Shown: piece by piece, positions 26,451 to 33,940 of the stretch
Numbering within the stretch: position 1 is the first letter of the stretch
How the letters are laid out: each line of letters starts with the position of its first letter
Assembly: GCA_023432465.1 (NCBI GenBank)
Contig: JAEYUO010000076.1
Location: 1-64,000 of the forward strand
Direction of reading: 5' to 3'
Length of the DNA: 64,000 nt
From: Planctomycetota bacterium
Lineage (GTDB): Bacteria; Planctomycetota; Phycisphaerae; Phycisphaerales; UBA1924
Made by a program: the position numbers and the translations under genes
Notes under the pieces: model-generated
Database searches by the model: none
What the model saw: only the letters and a program-made list of their open reading frames with translations
What the model was told of the DNA's origin: nothing

Positions 26451-27158
26451 ATGAGTGACCTCGACAAGCGCATCGCCCAGTTTCAGAACATGGCCCAGGC
26501 CGACCCGGACAACGAGATGGCCCACTTTTCCCTCGGCCAGGCGCTCGTACAGGCCGGACGCCACGCCGAGGCCGCGGAGAGCTACATCCGCTGCACCGAG
26601 CTCGTGCCCGGAATGAGCAAGGCCTACCAGATGGCCGCGGAAGCGCTGGTGAAGGCGGGGAGCGCGGCGGACCGGGACCGGGCCGCGCAGTTGGCGGTGC
26701 GTGGGTTCACCATCGCGGCGGAGCGGGGTGATCTGCTCCCGAAGAACGCGCTCGCGGACATCCTCAAGCAGCTTGGACGCGATGTGCCGGAAGTCGCGAT
26801 GAAGGGCGGCGCGGCCGGAAAGAAGGATGGGATCAACTTGCTCGGCGGAGATGCGGGAGCCGGGGCGGGCGGCCCGCGTCCGGATCCGGCTTCATTCCCG
26901 CCGGGGACGTTTATCGATCACAAGACCGGACGCCCAGGCACCAAAATGCCCAAACCCCCGTTCCGCGGCAGGCTCGGAACATGGATCCACGAGCACATCT
27001 CGCAGGAGACGTTCAACGCATGGATCGGCCAGGGCACGAAGGTCATCAACGAACTCCGACTGGACCTCTCCCGCGAGCAGGACTCGGAGGCCTATGACGA
27101 GCACATGCGGGAGTTCCTCGGCATCGATGGCGACCTCTACGCGAAGATCATGAGCTGA
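26451..27158 (+). CDS. TPR domain fused to Fe(2+)-trafficking (YggX-like) domain
   Basis: The 235-residue product has an N-terminal pair of TPR-like repeats (about residues 10-75: AHFSLGQALVQAGRHAEAAE, then MSKAYQMAAEALVKAG). A Gly/Ala-rich linker follows at about residues 120-150. The C-terminal 85 residues match the YggX family: FRGRLGTWIHEHISQETFNAW, then TKVINELRL and HMREFLGIDG. YggX proteins protect iron-sulfur clusters and affect iron handling. The N-terminal Cys of E. coli YggX is not seen. The start is ATG 26451, next to an inverted repeat array. Confidence 0.82.
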   Translation: MSDLDKRIAQFQNMAQADPDNEMAHFSLGQALVQAGRHAEAAESYIRCTELVPGMSKAYQMAAEALVKAGSAADRDRAAQLAVRGFTIAAERGDLLPKNALADILKQLGRDVPEVAMKGGAAGKKDGINLLGGDAGAGAGGPRPDPASFPPGTFIDHKTGRPGTKMPKPPFRGRLGTWIHEHISQETFNAWIGQGTKVINELRLDLSREQDSEAYDEHMREFLGIDGDLYAKIMS

Positions 27159-27209
27159 CGCGCTCCCTCGGTCCCTTGCTCTCTCACTCCCTCGATCCCA
27201 TCCCCCACC

Positions 27210-27548
27210 ATGAACTACTACAACATGTGGTTCAACCTGAAAGACTCGCGCAAGGACCTGGAGTTCTGCCGCGCGGTCGATGCCTACCTCGGCTATCTGA
27301 AGGCCGAGGGCAAGATCGAAGGCTGGAGCTTGCGCCGCCGGAAGTTTGGCTTCGGCCCGGCCGAGCTCGGCGAGTTCCACATCAGCGTGTGGACGAACGA
27401 CCTTGCGCAGCTCGATGCGGCGTTCTCGACCGTCGCCACACGCAGCGGCGAAGTCGAACGCCTGCACGCACCGGTGTACTCGGCAGTGACGGACTTCAAG
27501 TCGGGGCTGGAGAGGGATTTCCCGGATCCGGAAAGACAAGGCAGTTAA
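27210..27548 (+). CDS. DUF6614-like protein
   Basis: The 112-residue product is compact and globular with no signal peptide. It opens MNYYNMWFNLKDSRKDLEFC and contains RRRKFGFGPAELGEFHISVW and DLAQLDAAFSTVA, which resemble DUF6614 proteins. No catalytic role is known. It lies 51 bp after the TPR/YggX gene. Its TAA stop ends exactly where the left terminal repeat of the GxxExxY unit begins. Confidence 0.75.
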   Translation: MNYYNMWFNLKDSRKDLEFCRAVDAYLGYLKAEGKIEGWSLRRRKFGFGPAELGEFHISVWTNDLAQLDAAFSTVATRSGEVERLHAPVYSAVTDFKSGLERDFPDPERQGS

Positions 27549-27585
27549 GGCCGCAGATCAACGCAGATGAACGCAGATCAGAGGG
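27549..27585. repeat. left terminal inverted repeat
   Basis: It begins GGCCGCAGATCAACGCAGAT and continues with another GAACGCAGAT, so its inside has a 10-bp period. The first 30 bp match the right copy, inverted, with one mismatch. The stop codon of the GxxExxY gene (27578-27580) lies inside it. Confidence 0.85.
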
Positions 27586-27994
27586 CATCTGGGGGCAAAC
27601 GCTTGCGCGTGTTCGCGAACGCCATCCGCTTGAACTCGGGCTTGGGTCCAAAGTTGCACAGCAGTCCGATCTCGATGCTCGTACCGCGAAGGTAGTTCAG
27701 AATCTGAGCCTCGTGCGATGAATCGAGAGTTCGCGCTGCCTTGAGTTCTAAAAGCACAACTCCCTCGACGAGCAAGTCCGCCTTGAACTCCGCGATCCGT
27801 CTGCCACGGAAAGACACGAGTACGGGAAACTGCTGATCCACTCGGAGCCCGGCTTCGGCGAGAGCGATCATCATCGCTTCTTCGTAGACACTCTCCAGAA
27901 AGCCGTGTCCCAACTCGTTGTAAACCTCGTAGAAGACTCCGATGATCTTCTGAGTCAGGTCCTGATGCTCGTAACCCGGCGGTGGGTTCTGCAT
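27578..27994 (-). CDS. GxxExxY protein (PD-(D/E)XK nuclease-like)
   Basis: The 138-residue product has the family signature GFLESVY (Gly31, Glu34, Tyr37) and a PD-(D/E)XK-type core. Asp73 lies in FKADLLV, and Glu83 and Lys85 lie in LLELKA. Family length is about 125-140, so it is complete. These proteins are placed in a nuclease-like clan (PDDEXK_3), but to my knowledge no role is established. The gene fills almost the whole of a unit bounded by inverted repeats, and its stop codon is inside the left repeat. It may be the element's own enzyme or a repair or defence nuclease. Confidence 0.9.
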   Translation of the reverse strand: MQNPPPGYEHQDLTQKIIGVFYEVYNELGHGFLESVYEEAMMIALAEAGLRVDQQFPVLVSFRGRRIAEFKADLLVEGVVLLELKAARTLDSSHEAQILNYLRGTSIEIGLLCNFGPKPEFKRMAFANTRKRLPPDAL

Positions 27995-28089
27995 GACACG
28001 CTCCGATTTCCTCTTGAGCCTATCACACTTCGTTGCTATCCATCAGCAGCCCGGACGAAGCTTCTCGCTCCCCTGCTCCCGATTCTTGG

Positions 28090-28127
28090 CCCTCCGAATC
28101 TGCGTTCATCTGCGTTCATCTGCGGCC
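28090..28127. repeat. right terminal inverted repeat
   Basis: On the minus strand it begins GGCCGCAGATGAACGCAGAT followed by GAACGCAGAT, then TCGGAGGG. It pairs with the left copy over 30 bp with one mismatch, and the inner ends (CAGAGGG and TCGGAGGG) are similar. It lies upstream of the GxxExxY gene and could also carry its promoter or binding sites. Confidence 0.85.
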
Positions 28128-28156
28128 AGTTTCTTCTGCTCTGATCACCGGACTCA

Positions 28157-28714
28157 TCAGAACCGAACTCCAAAGAATCTCGCAGCCAGAATCACCGCGT
28201 GAATGACCAGCGCGGCCGTGCCGATCCGCATGCCCCAAAACCCATGCTTTCCGCGGCTCATCTCGTGGGCGAGAACACCCATGGCGATCCCCAGGAATGC
28301 AGCGGACACAAACACCAGTCCGATCAGGCTGAACACCATCGCCCATGTCGCGAGGAGTTCGCCCTGCTTGAATGGAAGAGCGAGCGGGTTGTCAGGCAGC
28401 GGATCTACGGGCCGCGGCTTCATCACGGCACCGACTCCACACTCCGGACAAATGGCCAAGCCGTCGGTGGGCCGGATCAGCCCCTTGAGGTCGTAGGAGC
28501 AGTTCAGGCAATCTCCCAGTTCGGAGGCTCCGAGTTTCCATCGCTGGACGATGGAGTTTTCGGTGCTGCGCCCTAACCGGGCCGGAATGACAACAAATGG
28601 CTCCCGCAATGAAGCAGTCGTGCGCTCAAACGCCGCGAGTGCAGACTCGGCATCGGCCTCGTGCATGTACCACTCGCCGCGCTCATCGCGGCAGACCAGT
28701 CGGAAGGACTCCAT
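28157..28714 (-). CDS. zinc-ribbon membrane protein, unknown
   Basis: The 185-residue product has a short N-terminal domain that reads like a conserved query-response fold (SFRLVCRDERGEWYMH). A zinc ribbon follows (CLNCSYDL at about residues 72-79, then CPECG about 20 residues later), and then two membrane segments near residues 122-150 and 160-182. The combination of zinc ribbon and membrane pair is common in planctomycete proteins of unknown role. ATG 28714 is chosen because upstream in-frame sequence overlaps the hairpin cluster. Confidence 0.7.
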   Translation of the reverse strand: MESFRLVCRDERGEWYMHEADAESALAAFERTTASLREPFVVIPARLGRSTENSIVQRWKLGASELGDCLNCSYDLKGLIRPTDGLAICPECGVGAVMKPRPVDPLPDNPLALPFKQGELLATWAMVFSLIGLVFVSAAFLGIAMGVLAHEMSRGKHGFWGMRIGTAALVIHAVILAARFFGVRF

Positions 28715-29017
28715 GGCCGCAGTGTACCGAATCAGCTCGCGCCGACTCCGCCACTGCGCCAAAGTCGCCCATCCCCACTCCGTCGCTGCGGTCCTTGCCC
28801 TGCCTTCAGGCCGCTTCAGCGGCCTTGCTCGCTCGTAGGCCACGCATTCATGCGTGGTAAAGCCCAGCAGCGGCGATGTGCGCCAGCAATGCAGATCCCA
28901 GCCCGTTTCAACGGGCTTCCATCCATCCTGGCTTCAGCCGTGGAACTCAGCACCTACCCTTCCCCCGCAACGGCTGCGGTCAAGCCCGGTGCCTGCTTCC
29001 CCGGATAGATACCCACC
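28715..29017. other. intergenic region without a gene
   Basis: About 300 bp lie between the divergent starts of the zinc-ribbon gene and ffh. No ORF in it has coding character. It holds a cluster of hairpins with TTCA loops, described separately, and should contain both promoters, though I cannot point to a clear -35/-10 pair. Confidence 0.6.
28802..28943. repeat. cluster of REP-like palindromes with TTCA loops
   Basis: Four or five short hairpins share the same loop. They are GCC-TTCA-GGC (28802-28811, overlapping the next), GGCCGC-TTCA-GCGGCC (28809-28824), CCACGCA-TTCA-TGCGTGG (28840-28857), AGCCCGT-TTCA-ACGGGCT (28900-28917), and a weaker TGGC-TTCA-GCC (about 28929-28939). The stems differ while the loop stays constant. 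This looks like a REP-type repeat of the kind processed by Y1 (RAYT) transposases; none is in the window. Confidence 0.8.
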
Positions 29018-30583
29018 ATGTTCGAACGACTCTCCGACGGCTTTTCCAGCGTCTTCCGCAAGCTCAGCGGCAAGGGCGCGATCTCCGAGTCCAACGTCCG
29101 CGACGCGATGGAGGAGGTCCGCACCTCCCTCCTCGAAGCCGATGTCCACCATCAGGTCGTCGATGAGTTCTGCGCCCGCGTGATGGACGATGCCCTCGGG
29201 CGCGAAGTCACCAAGAGCCTCGAGCCCGGCCAGGAGATAATCGGCATCGTGCACGACCGGTTGGTCGAGTTCCTCGGCGGCACGCCGCGAAAGCACGATG
29301 ATGGCGCCATGCCGGGCATGCCCGGGATGGGCCCGTCCGGCGCGCCCTCCCTCCCCGAAGTCGAAGACCCCATCATGCGGGTCTCGCCCGGCCCCACCAT
29401 CGTCATGATGTGCGGCCTCCAGGGATCCGGAAAGACCACCACCTGCGGCAAGCTCGCGGGGTTCCTCAAAAAGCGCGGCCGCAGCGTCCTCCTCGCCGCC
29501 GCGGACCTCCAACGCCCCGCCGCCGTTGAGCAGCTCGGCATCGTCGCCGAATCGGTCAACCGCGATCTCCCCGGCGGAGCGCAGGTGCACTTCTACTCCG
29601 AGCCCGACAAGGTGGCGGAGTACGGCAAGGCCGTCGGCGTCGCGGTGCAGGTCTGCCGCCGCGCGGTCGAGCACGCCCGCAAGCTCGGCGTCGATACCGT
29701 CATCCTCGATACCGCCGGCCGCCTCCACATCAACGACTCATTGATGGAGGAACTCAATCAGGTCAACAAGGCCCTGAGCCCACACCAGATCTTCCTCGTC
29801 GTCGATGCGATGACCGGGCAGGATGCCGTGAACTCGGCCAAGGCATTCCACCAGCGGCTCGAAGTTGACGGTGTGATCCTGACCAAGTTCGATTCCGACA
29901 CCCGCGGCGGGGCGGCGATCAGCGTCAAGCACGTCACCGGCGCGCCCATCCGCTTCATCGGCGTCGGCGAGAAGCTCGATGCCATCGAGCCCTTCCACGC
30001 CGAGCGCATCGCCGGCCGCATCCTCGGCATGGGCGATGTCGTCTCCCTCGTCGAACGCGCCCGCGAGCAGGTCTCCGATGAGGATGCCCAGAAGCTCCAG
30101 GAGAAGATGGCCAAGGGCGAGATGACGATGGACGACTTCCTGGCGCAGCTCCGAACGCTCCGCCGGATGGGCCCGCTCAAGCAGCTCCTTGGCCTTCTTC
30201 CCGGCGTCGGCTCCGCGCTCAAGGATGTCCACATCGACGACAAGCAGCTCGACAGGGTCGAGGCGATGGTCTGCTCCATGACCCCCAAGGAGCGGAAGAA
30301 GCCCAGCACGCTCGACAACTCCCGCCGCCGGCGCATCGCATCGGGCTCTGGCGCAACCCAGCAGGAAGTCGGCCAGCTCGCCAAGCAGTTCCAGACCGTC
30401 AGCACCCTCGCGCAGCAGATGTCCTCCATGGGTGCCATGTCCCGCGTCAAGGCGGTCAAGGAACTCGGCAAGGGCGGCGGCATGGGCGACATGATCCCCG
30501 GAATGTCCGGCATGCCCATGTTCCGCGGCAAGGGCTCGACGCACACCGCGGGACCCAAGAGCAAGTTCAAGAAGCGCAAATGA
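29018..30583 (+). CDS. ffh: signal recognition particle protein Ffh (SRP54)
   Basis: Ffh binds signal sequences and the SRP RNA and delivers ribosomes to FtsY at the membrane. The 521-residue product has the N domain (residues 1-90) and the G domain with GLQGSGKTT (about residue 138), DLQRPAAVEQL, DTAGR and TKFD. The Met-rich M domain follows, with RRRIASGSG. A Met/Gly/Pro insert of about 30 residues (MPGMPGMGPSG) separates N and G. The C-terminus ends in a basic tail, KSKFKKRK. It is convergent with rpsP across a shared hairpin. Confidence 0.96.
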   Translation: MFERLSDGFSSVFRKLSGKGAISESNVRDAMEEVRTSLLEADVHHQVVDEFCARVMDDALGREVTKSLEPGQEIIGIVHDRLVEFLGGTPRKHDDGAMPGMPGMGPSGAPSLPEVEDPIMRVSPGPTIVMMCGLQGSGKTTTCGKLAGFLKKRGRSVLLAAADLQRPAAVEQLGIVAESVNRDLPGGAQVHFYSEPDKVAEYGKAVGVAVQVCRRAVEHARKLGVDTVILDTAGRLHINDSLMEELNQVNKALSPHQIFLVVDAMTGQDAVNSAKAFHQRLEVDGVILTKFDSDTRGGAAISVKHVTGAPIRFIGVGEKLDAIEPFHAERIAGRILGMGDVVSLVERAREQVSDEDAQKLQEKMAKGEMTMDDFLAQLRTLRRMGPLKQLLGLLPGVGSALKDVHIDDKQLDRVEAMVCSMTPKERKKPSTLDNSRRRRIASGSGATQQEVGQLAKQFQTVSTLAQQMSSMGAMSRVKAVKELGKGGGMGDMIPGMSGMPMFRGKGSTHTAGPKSKFKKRK

Positions 30584-30585
30584 AA

Positions 30586-30613
30586 AGCGCCCCATGCTTC
30601 TGCACGGGGCGCT
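30586..30613 (-). terminator. terminator hairpin between ffh and rpsP
   Basis: An 8-bp stem AGCGCCCC/GGGGCGCT (30586-30593 and 30606-30613) with a 12-nt loop is followed on the minus strand by TTTTCATTT. It begins 3 bp after the ffh stop and about 35 bp past the rpsP stop, so it mainly ends rpsP and may also slow ffh transcripts. Confidence 0.75.
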
Positions 30614-30647
30614 CACCTGAACTGGGTTGCTTTTCAGCCTGGTCGGC

Positions 30648-30989
30648 TTACTTCTTCTTCGCAGGCGCGGCGGCCGCGGCAGCCTCCGCACGGGCCTTGC
30701 GACGAACGGCTTGGTCGGCGCGGTGCGCCTTCCACTCGGTCCCGTCAACAATGTTCTGCTTCACCAGCAAGTCCATCATCGTGTCGGAGGGTTTTGCGCC
30801 GAGGCTCAGCCAGTGCTTGATGCGCTCTTCGTTGAGCACGATCTGCTTGGCCTGATCGGGCGCCATCGGGTCGTACGTCCCGAGGTTTTCGAGGACCTTG
30901 CCATCGCGCCGGACCGTCTTCTCGATCGCGCTGATGCGATAGAACGGACGATGCGGACGACCCATGCGCTTCATGCGAATACGAACCAC
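30648..30989 (-). CDS. rpsP: 30S ribosomal protein S16
   Basis: S16 is a small-subunit assembly protein. The 113-residue product starts at GTG 30989 (VVRIRMKRMGRPHRPFYRI), matching the family start exactly. It has the core motif AIEKTVRRDGKVLENLGTYD and the IKHWLSLGAKPSDTM helix. The last 30 residues form an Ala/Lys-rich tail not needed in E. coli S16. In many bacteria rpsP follows ffh on the same strand; here the two are convergent. Confidence 0.95.
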   Translation of the reverse strand: MVRIRMKRMGRPHRPFYRISAIEKTVRRDGKVLENLGTYDPMAPDQAKQIVLNEERIKHWLSLGAKPSDTMMDLLVKQNIVDGTEWKAHRADQAVRRKARAEAAAAAAPAKKK

Positions 30990-31042
30990 GTGCGACTCCT
31001 GACAAAAACCGACCAGCCGTGACGGCGTGTTGAGTTCCAAGT

Positions 31043-31768
31043 CTAGCCGGGTCGGGCGTCCAAGCAACTGGGCTTCCGCGCTCGCCCGGAGACTCCGGGA
31101 ACAGCCACCACACGGTCTTCCGCGATGCCGTAGACCCTCGCCCCCGGAATAGGCGAGATCGCCCCCCCGCGTGTGAACTGGCTGAACGCGGGCAGCAGGA
31201 TGTGATCATCATGCACCACAAAGCAGGGGATGGACACACCATCTCCTCGCGCCCCGACTCGAATCAGCGGATGGACATGTCCAAACCACGTGCAGGCCGC
31301 ATCGGGGACCAACCCGTCGGCAGGATCGTGGGCAAAGCCAAAGGGGCCTGCGAGGTGAAAATCGGCGAGGAGCGTAATCCCCCACTGCCGCGCGATGTGC
31401 TCGGCATGGCGGTCGTGATTTCCACGGACCAGCGCGATCTCAACCCTCGCGAGCTCGCGGCGGCGAAAATCGGCAACTCCTTCCACCAACTCCGGGGTGA
31501 GCCCCGAGCCGTGGTGAATCAGATCCCCGACAACAACGATGCGTGTCGCCCCGGTCTGGGTGATGGCGGATGCAAGCCGCGACAGGTCGCGTTCGATGAC
31601 CCCGCTGGGGATCGGCATCCCCGCGGACCGAAGGGTCTCACACTTGCCCAGGTGCAGATCCGCCACGATCAGGGTTTGCCGCGCACCCCAGAATGCGGCC
31701 CGCTCGGGAAGCAGTTGAACCGTCTCCCCGACGAGCGTGATCGTGGCTGCGTGCATGGGTGAGATCAT
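31043..31768 (-). CDS. metallophosphoesterase, PdeM-like
   Basis: The 241-residue product has the calcineurin-type motifs VADLHLGK (about residue 35), VVGDLIHHG, VRGNHDRH and GHVHP, so a two-metal site is intact. It resembles the PdeM family linked to DNA ligase in repair operons, but no ligase or helicase partner is nearby. Its ATG at 31768 overlaps the stop of the DUF1569 gene as ATGA, which supports that start over ATG 31756. Substrate unknown. Confidence 0.85.
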   Translation of the reverse strand: MISPMHAATITLVGETVQLLPERAAFWGARQTLIVADLHLGKCETLRSAGMPIPSGVIERDLSRLASAITQTGATRIVVVGDLIHHGSGLTPELVEGVADFRRRELARVEIALVRGNHDRHAEHIARQWGITLLADFHLAGPFGFAHDPADGLVPDAACTWFGHVHPLIRVGARGDGVSIPCFVVHDDHILLPAFSQFTRGGAISPIPGARVYGIAEDRVVAVPGVSGRARKPSCLDARPG

Positions 31769-32259
31769 GGGTGCAGAAAGCCCAGGTGCAGTTCGGCGTG
31801 CCGAAGCGTGCCGCGGATGTACTCATCATGGGTCATCATTCCGAACACCGGGCTCGGCTGCGTGGGCGGCGAGTGTTCGGCGCGGTCGAGGGCGGCCATG
31901 AGCTTGGCCAACCCTTCATCGGTGGGCATGGGCTCAACACCGAGCGTTCCCCCGGGGATCTTCGCCATCCGGACACCTTTGGGCAGGCCGGCGCTCAGGA
32001 ACCGACCCTTCAAGAGCTTCAGCACGAGCTTGACGATCCACGGCGGACGGAGCGAATCGGGGAACCCGTCGTACCCGAAGTTGATCCACGTTGCGAGGTG
32101 GTTGAACGTCTGGCCGGCGGTCCAGTTGCCTGTTGTCCGCAGCGTTCCGGCGCGGTCGGCCTCGGCGATCCGGCCGACTTCCGCCCGCATCGCATCGAGC
32201 GACTCGAATCGAAGCGCTCGGTGCTCGGCGAGCTTGGTATTGACGGGTGCGGCGGCCAT
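31765..32259 (-). CDS. DUF1569 protein (DinB-like fold)
   Basis: The 164-residue product has a four-helix layout with the histidines typical of DUF1569/DinB-like proteins: TFNHLATWINFGYDGFP near residue 55, and THDEYIRGTLRHAELHLGFL near the end. These could form a metal site. Function is not established in the family. ATG 32259 (MAAAPVNTKL) is the likely start. The gene is translationally coupled to the metallophosphoesterase and divergent from the lipoprotein gene over 65 bp. Confidence 0.82.
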   Translation of the reverse strand: MAAAPVNTKLAEHRALRFESLDAMRAEVGRIAEADRAGTLRTTGNWTAGQTFNHLATWINFGYDGFPDSLRPPWIVKLVLKLLKGRFLSAGLPKGVRMAKIPGGTLGVEPMPTDEGLAKLMAALDRAEHSPPTQPSPVFGMMTHDEYIRGTLRHAELHLGFLHP

Positions 32260-32324
32260 CGCGGCCGGATTGTAACGAGGCCGGTGGGCACTGACCCGAA
32301 GCTCCACGGCCCATAGGATCAGGC

Positions 32325-33023
32325 ATGAAGCTCCACACCACAATCGTGTGCATGGTCGCCGGCGCCGGTCTGATCCTGGGCGGCACGGCGGGGTGCGAGG
32401 ACTCATCGGTTCCGCCTTCCGCCGCCCCCTCGACGCCCCTTGGCGGGTTGTCGGAGACGCCGACCTCGCTCGCAGGCAGGTCCGCCGCGGCGGGTCGCGA
32501 TGCGGCGCGGCTGGCCGAGCAGGGCCAGCAGCAGGCGTCGGGGCTCGCCGATGAGCTTGCAGGGAACGCCACCGGGACGGTCGTCGGGGGGATTGAGTTT
32601 GCCGTGCCCTCTTCGTGGGAGTCGTTGCCGGCAACCCAGTTCCAGGCGGCTCAGTACCGGATCGATGGCCCGGACGGCGAGGGCCGCGTGGTGTTCTTTG
32701 CGAACATCATGGGCGGGGTTGACAACAACGTGAACAGGTGGCGTCAGCAGGTGACCAATCCGGAAGGCTCGCCCGCGGATGCGAAGGTTGAGAAGCGCAC
32801 CATCAGCGGGATGGCCGCGACGCTGGTGTCGATGGAAGGAACGTATCGCGGCATGGGCCCGGGCGGAGCCCCGGCCGCGCCGCTGGAAGACTCCTCGTTC
32901 CGGGCGATCATTTATTCCGGCCCGGCCGGCGATGTCTTCGTCCGCTTCACCGGCCCCAAGGCGGTGTTTCAGGCCAACAGCGCGGCGTGGGAAACCATGA
33001 TCCTGGGCGCCAAGAAGCAGTAA
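32325..33023 (+). CDS. lipoprotein, unknown
   Basis: The 232-residue product has a signal peptide and lipobox ending GTAGC (Cys at about residue 24), a Ser/Ala/Gln-rich linker to about residue 80, and a C-terminal alpha/beta domain (IEFAVPSSWESLPATQF, then DVFVRFTGPKAVFQ). That domain looks like the periplasmic PsbP/DUF1795-type folds, but the match is only by pattern. The linker would hold the domain away from the membrane. Function unknown. Confidence 0.65.
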   Translation: MKLHTTIVCMVAGAGLILGGTAGCEDSSVPPSAAPSTPLGGLSETPTSLAGRSAAAGRDAARLAEQGQQQASGLADELAGNATGTVVGGIEFAVPSSWESLPATQFQAAQYRIDGPDGEGRVVFFANIMGGVDNNVNRWRQQVTNPEGSPADAKVEKRTISGMAATLVSMEGTYRGMGPGGAPAAPLEDSSFRAIIYSGPAGDVFVRFTGPKAVFQANSAAWETMILGAKKQ

Positions 33024-33070
33024 CGCTCGCAACACACCCGCCCGCCACACGTTTCGGGTACAACACGCAC

Positions 33071-33940
33071 GTGCATCGAATCGGCGTCTGCTCCTGGTCG
33101 CTGCGTCCAACGGGTCCGGAGAACCTGGTGGAGCGTCTGCGCGCCTGCGGCATCGCGACGGTGCAGCTTGCGCTTGATCCGATCCGGGATGGTCGGTGGG
33201 ACGAGGCGCACACCATCGAGATCCTCCACAATGCGGGGATCGAGATCGCGTCGGGCATGATGGGGATGAAGGGGGAGGACTACTCGACTCTGGATTCGAT
33301 CCGCCGGACCGGGGGGGTCCGGTCCGATGAGTTCTGGAGCGAGAACCTGGAGGCCGCGGGCGCGAACGCGGAGCTTGCCCGGCGGCTGGACATCGGCCTG
33401 GTGACGTTTCACGCGGGGTTTCTCCCGCACGAGGCGAGCGATCCGCTCCGGGCGGTGATGCTCGAGAGGCTGCGTGATGTCGCCGACGAGTTCGGGCATC
33501 GCGGCGTGCGGGTCGCGCTGGAGACGGGGCAGGAGTCGGCGGAGACTCTGCTCGGAGTGCTCACCGAGCTGCGCGGGGTGAGTGGGGTGGAAGGGGTCGC
33601 CCACGTGGGCGTGAACTTCGACCCCGCCAACATGATTCTGTATGGGATGGGCGACCCGGTGCAGGCGCTCCGGCAACTGGCAGACCACGTTGCGCAGATT
33701 CACATCAAGGATGCCGTGCCGACAGGTGAACCCGGAACCTGGGGGGAGGAAGTCCCCGCAGGAACAGGCGCGGTGGACTGGGACGCATTCATCGGCGTCA
33801 TGCGAGACACCCTCCCGACGGTTGCCCTCATGATCGAGCGCGAGGCCCGCGAGGACCGGGTGAATGACATTCGCACCGCGGCGGCGATGCTGAGGTCCAT
33901 GCTGGGCGCGGCCGCGAGGATCGTGGAGCCGAGGCCATGA
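33071..33940 (+). CDS. sugar phosphate isomerase/epimerase (xylose isomerase-like TIM barrel)
   Basis: The 289-residue product starts at GTG 33071 (VHRIGVCSWSL). Barrel motifs include LVTFHAGFLPH, VALETGQES (metal-binding Glu), VGVNFDPANMILYG and QIHIKDAVP (His-x-Lys-Asp). This is the AP_endonuc_2/IolE-IolI type that rearranges keto sugars or inositol derivatives. It overlaps the next gene, an oxidoreductase, by 4 bp (ATGA), so the pair probably acts on one sugar. Substrate unknown. Confidence 0.85.
   Translation: MHRIGVCSWSLRPTGPENLVERLRACGIATVQLALDPIRDGRWDEAHTIEILHNAGIEIASGMMGMKGEDYSTLDSIRRTGGVRSDEFWSENLEAAGANAELARRLDIGLVTFHAGFLPHEASDPLRAVMLERLRDVADEFGHRGVRVALETGQESAETLLGVLTELRGVSGVEGVAHVGVNFDPANMILYGMGDPVQALRQLADHVAQIHIKDAVPTGEPGTWGEEVPAGTGAVDWDAFIGVMRDTLPTVALMIEREAREDRVNDIRTAAAMLRSMLGAAARIVEPRP

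Larger units (their letters stand above)
27549..28127. mobile_element. candidate 579-bp unit with terminal inverted repeats and a GxxExxY gene
   Basis: Two inverted repeats of 37-38 bp bound a unit that holds only the GxxExxY gene. It sits exactly between the 3' ends of two convergent genes. The left end starts 1 bp after the DUF6614 stop and the right end is 29 bp from the stop of the zinc-ribbon gene. No target-site duplication was found. No transposase other than the nuclease-like protein is present. Calling it mobile is inference. Confidence 0.5.

Noticed and set aside
27540..28145. Target-site duplication around the GxxExxY unit
   Set aside because: The bases outside the two repeats do not match each other, so no duplication is supported.
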